NCBI GenBank assembly: GCA_049423065.1
Contig: JBMSQB010000138.1
Coordinates: 1-6,506, forward strand
Reading direction: 5' to 3'
From: SYIM01 sp041182885
Lineage (GTDB): Bacteria; Pseudomonadota; Gammaproteobacteria; Burkholderiales; Burkholderiaceae_E
DNA: 6,506 nucleotides
Shown one piece after another: positions 1 to 5,700 of this stretch (position 1 is its first letter; each line of letters opens with the position of its first letter). The notes beneath the pieces are model-generated. The model had not been told where the DNA came from. It made no database searches and saw only the letters and a program-made list of their open reading frames with translations. Position numbers and translations under genes: made by a program.

Positions 1-46
1 GACAGCGGTACACTTGAGCAGCTTCCAGCGTCGCGAAGCGTTGAAC

Positions 47-50
47 AGGA
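47..50 (+). promoter_or_regulatory. Shine-Dalgarno of the TctC/Bug gene
   Basis: AGGA lies 9 bases before the ATG at 60. It supports that ATG as the start, which also places a normal signal peptide at the N-terminus. No convincing -35/-10 promoter is visible in the 46 bases before it, so the gene may be read from a promoter or an operon upstream of the window. Confidence 0.6.
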
Positions 51-59
51 ATCTGTCCC

Positions 60-1058
60 ATGTCAGACGATCGCTCATCCCGCCGCGCGTTGGCCGTAGC
101 GCTGGCGCTTGCGCCCCTTGCGTCGTGGCCCAGCCGTGTCGTGGCGCAGACCCCGCCGGCTGCCTGGCCCTCGCAGCCCATCCGCATCATCGTCACCTTT
201 CCACCGGGTGGTGCGAGCGATATCGTGGCGCGTCAGATGGCGCCGGCGCTTGCGGAAATCCTCGGTCAACCGGTGATCGTTGAGAATCGGCCAGGCGCCG
301 GTGCAACCATCGGTGCGGCAGCGGTCGCGCAGGCTCGCGCCGATGGCTATACGCTTCTTGCCTCGAACTCGGCCCCGATGTCGATCTCGCCCGCCCTCAT
401 GGCCAAACCCAGCTACGACCCTCTCAAGAGCTTCGCGCATCTGGCTTATGTGGGGGCGGTGCCGACGGTGTTGGTGGTGAATCCATCGATACCGGCTGCC
501 ACGCTTGGCGAGTTCATTGCCTGGGCTCGCCAGCAAAAGGACCCGGTTCCGTTTGGCAGTGGCGGAGCCGCTTCGGTCGGCCATATCGTCGGCGAATTGC
601 TTGCCAAACAGGCAGGCATCCGGCTCCTGCATGTGCCTTACAAGGGTGCGGGACCCATGCGCACGGATCTCCTGGGCGGACAATTGCCGATGGCCGTCGA
701 CGCGCTGCCCCAGAACATCCCGCTCATGAAGTCCGGCAAGCTTCGGCTGCTCGCGCTCACCTCGCAGGAGCGAGTGGCTGCGGCGCCCGATGTCCCTACG
801 GTGGTTGAACTTGGCTTTCCCGATCTGGTGGCAGAGAACTTTGTGGGCATATCGGCGCCGGCCGGAATTCCGGAATCCGTTGCAGCGAAGATTGCCGATG
901 CAGTGAACATGACGCTGGCGCGGTCAGAGGTGCGCGAAAAGCTTGATGCGCAGGGCTTCGTCCTGGGGCGAAAGACACCACCTCAATTCACCGAATTCAT
1001 TCGCGCACAATGGCAGCGCTGGGCGCCAGTGGTGCGTGAATCAGGGGCGACACTTTGA
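60..1058 (+). CDS. TctC/Bug-family tripartite tricarboxylate transporter substrate-binding protein
   Basis: This is a periplasmic solute-binding protein of the Bug (TctC) family, which captures small carboxylates or related ligands for TctAB-type membrane partners or acts as a sensor. At 332 aa it has the usual family length. Residues 1-30 look like a signal peptide: a basic SSRRA start, an Ala/Leu-rich core, and likely cleavage after VVA or VVAQ near 29-30. The S-R-R-A-L pattern is weakly Tat-like. Mature-protein hallmarks are WPSQPIRIIVTFPPGG at 36-51 followed by SD (53-54), ENRPGAGATIGA, VPYKGAGP at 192-199, DLLGGQ at 203-208, PDVPT at 243-247, and a C-terminal W-rich FIRAQWQRWAPVV helix. 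The start codon follows an AGGA Shine-Dalgarno. Its stop overlaps the start of the next gene, so the two are probably co-translated. No TctA or TctB gene is present, as is common for orphan Bug proteins. The ligand cannot be told from sequence. Confidence 0.95.
   Translation: MSDDRSSRRALAVALALAPLASWPSRVVAQTPPAAWPSQPIRIIVTFPPGGASDIVARQMAPALAEILGQPVIVENRPGAGATIGAAAVAQARADGYTLLASNSAPMSISPALMAKPSYDPLKSFAHLAYVGAVPTVLVVNPSIPAATLGEFIAWARQQKDPVPFGSGGAASVGHIVGELLAKQAGIRLLHVPYKGAGPMRTDLLGGQLPMAVDALPQNIPLMKSGKLRLLALTSQERVAAAPDVPTVVELGFPDLVAENFVGISAPAGIPESVAAKIADAVNMTLARSEVREKLDAQGFVLGRKTPPQFTEFIRAQWQRWAPVVRESGATL
1043..1047 (+). promoter_or_regulatory. Shine-Dalgarno that sets a TTG start for the BMP-like gene
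   Basis: AGGGG sits inside the end of the Bug gene, 7 bases before the TTG at 1055. No in-frame ATG lies near the beginning of the next gene. Starting at the nearest in-frame GTG codons, about 1073-1078, would cut off the first beta strand (KRILVV). The TTG at 1055, overlapping the preceding stop as TTGA, is therefore the preferred start. Confidence 0.65.
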
Positions 1059-1981
1059 GCGGCAAGCGCATTCTGGTGGTGCTGTTCGGTCCAGAAGGCC
1101 AGGGCAGTTTCAATGAGTCGGGCGCTGCGGGGGCGGAGCGGGCGCGCCTTCAATCGCCGGAACATCTCATCCGCACGGTATGGATCGAACCCCGGGAGCC
1201 CGATGCGCGAGCTGCGGCGCTGAACCGGCTCTGCGGGGAAGGGTGGGATCTGGTGGTTGCCCATGGTGGCCAGGGCGATGAGCCGGTGAGTCGCGTCGCG
1301 CCTGCCCATCCGGAGATTGCGTTTGCCATCACACAGGGAGGCTGGCTTGCGCCCAACTGCGCAAGCTACGAGGTTCTCCAGGAACACTCTGCCTTTCTCG
1401 GGGGTGTGTTGGCAGCGCTTCATTCACGTACCGGTGTCGTGGCCCATCTTTCGGGCGAAAAAGTGCGTCCCGGTCTGAAGGGGCGTGCTGCATTTGCCGA
1501 CGGCGTGCGCGCTGCCGGTCGCGAATGCCGGTTTGTGACGGGTTTCTGCGGGCACCAGCACGCACCAGACCTCGCCTACGCCCTCATGCGTCGTCACCAC
1601 GAAGAAGGCGCCGACGTCGTGTTCGCCATGATTGATGGCGGTCGGCCTGGGGTTTCACGAGCCTGCCGCGAGTTTGGCATTGCGCAGGTCGGTAATGTGC
1701 TTGACTGGGTCGCGCGCGACCCGGAGGTCTTCATTGCGTCAGCCATTGCCGATTCGGGCGCCTGCATCGACGCGGTGATCAGCGACTGGCTGGGTGGTCG
1801 CTGGCAGGGTGCGACGCACCGCGTCTATGGCGCTGCTCATCGAGAATTCGTTCGCCTGCACATGCGCGCCGATATTGAGGCGCGGTACCGCAGCGTTATC
1901 GAAGCATGGACGTCGCGGCTCGCAACGGGTGACTATATTCCCGCCGAGCGGTACGACGGACCTGAAGTGTCGGCGGGTTAG
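1055..1981 (+). CDS. BMP/PnrA-like solute-binding family protein without a signal peptide
   Basis: This 308-aa protein resembles the BMP family (PnrA/Med/TmpC type; periplasmic-binding-protein fold, often nucleoside-binding). Supporting signs are the N-terminal strand KRILVVLFGPEGQGSFNESG (4-23; family G-x-G/D-x-SFN), LVVAHGGQGDE in the mid N-lobe, the EHSAFLGGVLAAL segment at 110-122 (family eq-sfLaG-lAa), a GVVAHLSG turn, GADVVFAMIDGGRPGV at about 185-200, and IAQVGNVLDW. The protein goes straight into the first strand, with no signal peptide or lipobox, so it is predicted to be cytosolic. Its six cysteines fit a reducing compartment. That is unusual for a family mostly made of lipoproteins, although Bacillus Med is a non-periplasmic member. 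The gene overlaps the Bug gene by TTGA, implying coupled translation. No ABC permease or ATPase lies nearby. It could be a ligand sensor or a divergent binding protein; the function is not known. Confidence 0.82.
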   Translation: MSGKRILVVLFGPEGQGSFNESGAAGAERARLQSPEHLIRTVWIEPREPDARAAALNRLCGEGWDLVVAHGGQGDEPVSRVAPAHPEIAFAITQGGWLAPNCASYEVLQEHSAFLGGVLAALHSRTGVVAHLSGEKVRPGLKGRAAFADGVRAAGRECRFVTGFCGHQHAPDLAYALMRRHHEEGADVVFAMIDGGRPGVSRACREFGIAQVGNVLDWVARDPEVFIASAIADSGACIDAVISDWLGGRWQGATHRVYGAAHREFVRLHMRADIEARYRSVIEAWTSRLATGDYIPAERYDGPEVSAG

Positions 1982-1990
1982 CGGCTCGGG

Positions 1991-2008
1991 GTGCCGCACT
2001 TGCGGCAC
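1991..2008 (+). terminator. Candidate stem-loop terminator after the BMP-like gene
   Basis: GTGCCGC and GCGGCAC form a perfect 7-bp stem around the 4-base loop ACTT, starting 9 bases after the stop codon. No run of T follows (the sequence continues GCGCGGCTTG), so it is not a classic intrinsic terminator. It may instead protect the 3' end of the mRNA, or act as a terminator lacking a U-tract. Confidence 0.45.
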
Positions 2009-2093
2009 GCGCGGCTTGCGCTCGAGACGGCCTGAGAACCAATCCCTGTTCGCGTACCAGCTAAGTACGAAATAAGTTTGTCCGCGCAGCAAC

Positions 2094-2109
2094 TCCTTCG
2101 ATCGAAGGA
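2094..2109. promoter_or_regulatory. Perfect 16-bp palindrome, candidate operator or hairpin
   Basis: TCCTTCGATCGAAGGA is its own reverse complement. The symmetry continues imperfectly outward: AAC at 2091-2093 against GTT at 2111-2113 with a one-base bulge, and GCAGC at 2086-2090 against GCTGC at 2117-2121. The site is 123 bp before the adhesin start and 112 bp after the BMP-like stop. A perfect dyad of this length suits a dimeric regulator, but the RNA could also form a hairpin. No known operator consensus is recognised. Confidence 0.4.
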
Positions 2110-2178
2110 TGTTCGCGCTGCCCGGTCGTAGCCAAACTCGCGGGAACTCAATCGGGTAGCCATGGTCGCCTGCACCGC

Positions 2179-2196
2179 CAGCGCGCCACGCGCCCT
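2179..2196 (+). terminator. GC-rich stem-loop in the adhesin leader
   Basis: GCGCG (2181-2185) and CGCGC (2189-2193) pair around CCA. With one bulged C at 2194, the stem extends by CA (2179-2180) with TG (2195-2196). A moderately T-rich stretch (TTTGCTTCT) follows. The structure ends 36 bases before the adhesin ATG, so it could be a weak terminator or attenuator. A short GC-rich stem of this kind could also arise by chance in a GC-rich genome. Confidence 0.25.
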
Positions 2197-2232
2197 GTTT
2201 GCTTCTCGTCAATCTGATTTTCAGGCGCGAAC

Positions 2233-2730
2233 ATGGACAAGCCAGCGAAGCCCCGAACTCCCTTCAAGGTCAGGCGGCTCAACACCGGTCAGGAGTTCGA
2301 GCCACAGGTTGGTGCTGGTCAGGCGGGCGCACCGTTGAAGCTTGTGGCTGCTCGAGGGGATCGATTCGAGTTGATCGATTCCGCTTCGGCAATGGCACCC
2401 GTCGGCTTGCGCGCCAAGCGTCGCGGGCGCGACTTGCTCGTTCTGACTGATGGCTTTGAAGAAGCCGATCTGATCATCGAGGGCTACTTCGATGACGCTG
2501 TGGCGGGGGAGGTTGCGCTTTTAGGTCGTGCATCGGACGATCGTCTGGCGGCGTACGCGATCGACCGGTGGTGGCATCCATCGCTTGGTGTGCTCACGGC
2601 TGAGCCGCAGGCGATCACGCTCACAGCAGAATGGGCCGCCGTTGGGTGGCAGTGGATTGCCGGAGGGATTGGCGGCGTGTGGCTGCTGAACCGGCTGCAC
2701 GGTCATGACTCGCCACCGCCGCCAGCGCCC
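2233..2730 (+). other. BapA-prefix-like N-terminal domain, hydrophobic segment and proline linker
   Basis: Residues 59-86 carry a pattern typical of BapA-type prefix domains: basic LRAKRRGRDLLV (59-70), then TDG (72-74) and an acidic strand ADLIIEGYF (78-86). A Trp-rich stretch follows (W113, W114, W134, W139, W141, W150). Residues 134-152 are hydrophobic with a GGIGG core (144-148), long enough for one membrane pass and flanked by R154. The PPPPAP linker (161-166) then leads into the Ig array. In adhesins of this class the N-terminal region is thought to stay with the cell envelope; here that is inference from layout. Confidence 0.65.
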
Positions 2731-5700
2731 TCAGGCGCACTTGCAGCGGCTAGCGACACCGAGGTGCTCGGGGATAACCTCACGCGGTCCAGAACGCCGG
2801 AGATTCAGGGCAAGGGGGCCACCCCCGGTCACACCATCAAGGTGCGGATACCTGCAACCGGTGAAGTGCTCACTACGACTGTGGCTGCAGACGGCACCTG
2901 GAGTGCCAGGGTGACCAACCCGCTGCCCGACGGTACGCACACACCCGAGATCATTGCTCAGTCGCCTGATGGGAAGCAAACGCCCGGGACCGCTGTGCCG
3001 TTCGTGATCGATGCGACACCGAGCAACGCACCCGTGGTGAACCTGCCCGAGTCGCCCCAGTCCGTCAATGCGGTAGAGGCCGCCGACGGTACAACCATCG
3101 TCGTGACGATTCCAGCAGGAACGGTCGCTGGCGATATCGTCACGACGGTGTTCCGATCGCCGACCGGCAGCGAAACCGTTCGCAGCGTGGCGATCACCGC
3201 GTCCGATCTATCTGCAGGGCAAATCGTCCAGTCCATCTCACAAAGTGAATTGAAAGGAGGCGGCACAGCCTATGTCGACGGGCAATGGACCACCCGAACC
3301 ACGCTGACTGACGCAGCCGGAAACGTCAGCACGCCCTCGTTGTCGTCCTTTACCCTCGACACGCTGCTGGTGATCGAAGGAACGGTCAATGCGGGCCCAG
3401 TCAGTCAGGGTGTCCAGATCGAAGCCTTCGATCCTGCAGGCGTGAGTTTTGGCAGCGCGGCGGTGAAGTCAGACGGCAGCTTTCGAATCGAAAAGCCGAG
3501 CATGGGCGATTACCGAGGCACGGTGTTGGTGAAGGCCGTTGACCAGAATGCCAGTGGCAACAACTTTCTGGATGAAGTCACCGCGACACCCAAATCGCTC
3601 GATGCTGTTCTGCGCGCGGTGGCGGTCGCGGAAGAGGGCGCTGCACAGTTCCAGCTTGTGGGTGGCGCCGCGGTGCTCACAGTGCATATCACGCCGGTGT
3701 CCGAACTCGCGGCGCGCAAGGCGGGTGTGACCAAAGACAGGGCACCTGAAGACGCAGCCGTGATCAATCAGGCCAACGAGAACGTGGCAGGCGCGCTGGG
3801 GCTCAGCCCAGCGGATGTCGTTGCTCAGCCCATACCGACCAACAGCCAAAGTTTTGCTGCAAGCGACGGACTGAGCCCAGGCGAGCGATACGGCTTGCTG
3901 CTCACGAAGCTGTCTGGACTGGACAGCCTGAACGCGGGGAGCATTGGGACCAGTTTGGCGCAAATCGAGCAGAACCTTCAGGGTTCAGCGCTATCAAACG
4001 AGGGCAAGGCCTTGATCGATCAAGGGCGCCAGCAAGCGCTCTCGGCGATGAAGGCTGCTCAATCGAGTGAAGAAAAGACATTCCTGCAGGACACGCCGCT
4101 CAACCGCCAGCTGCTGGGCGACATTGTGGTCACTGAACAGGCTGTGGTCGGTGGAAAGCTGAAGGTCACTGGAACCGCCTTGCCAGGCAGCAGCGTCGTG
4201 GTGAAGATGCCGGACGGCTCAAATCAGACCGCATTGGCCGATGAGCGCGGTGTGTTCGAGGCGATATCGGCCAACCCGCCACCCACGCTCGAGACCAAGG
4301 TTGAATTGGTCGGCCAGGATGGGCTCGCTCAGGCAGTCGCGCACAAGGCGCCGGCCACGCCAATGATCAATGCCGGCAACGGCACGGTGGTAACAGGATC
4401 GGGCACGCCGGGAACCACAGTGACGGTGACCGACTTGTCAGGCCGGTCGCTCGGCACAGCAAAAGTCGACTCCCTGGGGCAGTGGAGTCTGACGCCGCCC
4501 GCATCGTTAGCCGACGATCAGGTACTCAAGGCCATGGCTGTCGACGATAGCGGCAACGTCTCCGCAACCGGCGAGGGCGCGGTCGACATCGAGATGGTGA
4601 GCGTTCAGATGCCATCGGCCGGCGACGGGTATATCAGCGCAGCAGAACGGGCGAGTGGGGCGGTGCGATACGAGGTGGCGCTACCGGGTACCGCCGTTGT
4701 GGGCGACCAGGTGCGCACGACGCTGTCGCGCCCTGATGGCAGCACGATCACCTACGTCGATACCCTGACCGCCGACGACCTGGCTGCAAAGCGAATCGTC
4801 CGACCCGTGCCCGTCACCGATCTGGTGATTGACGGCGAGCACCGGACCGCGATTTCTCTTGTCACGACGGTCGGCTCGAGCGTTCCTGCTGTCCAGAGCT
4901 TCATCCTGGATGTATCGACGCCGCTTGCCCCGGTCATCGCGCCTTCGAATGGACAGGTCATCAACGGCACCGCCGAGCCGGGAACCACTGTGGTGGTTCG
5001 CGACCAGACAGGCGTAGAAGTGGGCAAGGCGACGGTCGGCGTTGACGGCAATTGGACGATCATTCCGGCACGCCCTCTTCCCAACGGCACAGCGCTGTCG
5101 GCGCTCGCCAGCGACCCTGCGGGAAACACCAGCACGCCTGCAACGGGCTCGGTCGTCACCGGCACGCTCCTGATCACGGGCGCGGTAGACAGCGCGGGGC
5201 CAGTTGTCGGGCTGCTCGCCGATGGTGCCACCACCAACGACACGAGTCCGCTCGTTTCGGGCACGCTCGGAACCGAGTTGATGGCTGGCCAGAGCCTGGT
5301 CGTCTACCGACGCGAAGGCTCGGGCGCATTTGTCCGGGTCGGTGTGGCTCGGACAGAGGGTCTGGGCTTTACCTTTCAGGATGGGGCAGGGAGTGGCGTG
5401 AACGCTGCGCTTCCCGATGGTCGCTATACCTGGCGGGCGCAGGTCGAAACTGCTGCAGGGCCTGTGCCTGGCCTTGCCCCGTCGGGCGAATTTGACCTGT
5501 TCGTCGATGATTCCCGCCCGAAGACCCCCACCGTGTTGATTGCCGAGGCCTCGGGCGGCGACTCAATCATCACTGCCGCCGAGCGTGTGTCCGATGGCGG
5601 CGTTCCTGTGATGACCGTTCTCGGCGCCACGGTCCGCGCCGGCGACGTCGTGACGACGCAGGTGAGTTTGCCCGATGGCAGCACCCGATTGCTTTCCAAT

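Larger units (their letters stand above)
1982..2232. other. Non-coding region between the solute-binding pair and the adhesin
   Basis: No credible gene is present in this 251-bp gap. Minus-strand frames run through it but look like nothing recognisable, and the longest continues antisense into the BMP-like gene. The gap holds three inverted repeats, listed separately. The adhesin frame is closed upstream by a TGA at 2215-2217, which fixes the latest possible upstream boundary of that gene. No clear sigma-70 promoter could be assigned by eye. Confidence 0.7.

Noticed and set aside
1..99. Possible tail of an upstream gene: one frame stops at 15-17 (TTGA context like the 1055 junction), another at 97-99
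   Set aside because: Too few codons are visible to recognise any protein, and neither frame can be preferred, so no partial gene is called.
14..283. TTG-initiated + strand frame of 89 codons overlapping the Bug gene
   Set aside because: It overlaps the well-supported Bug gene in another frame and its translation resembles no family.
75..683. Long minus-strand frame antisense to the Bug gene
   Set aside because: It is a shadow frame produced by GC-rich codon bias; the translation is rich in Arg and His with no domain pattern.
1739..2212. Minus-strand frame of 157 codons spanning the 3' end of the BMP-like gene and the intergenic region
   Set aside because: It overlaps a real gene antisense, has no recognisable domain, and covers the inverted repeats; a real gene here cannot be excluded but is not supported.
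3253..3274. Strong internal Shine-Dalgarno-like AAAGGAGG followed by an ATG 11 bases later
   Set aside because: The ATG is out of the adhesin frame and opens only an 11-codon frame, so an internal gene start is unlikely; the motif encodes Lys-Gly-Gly in the adhesin.
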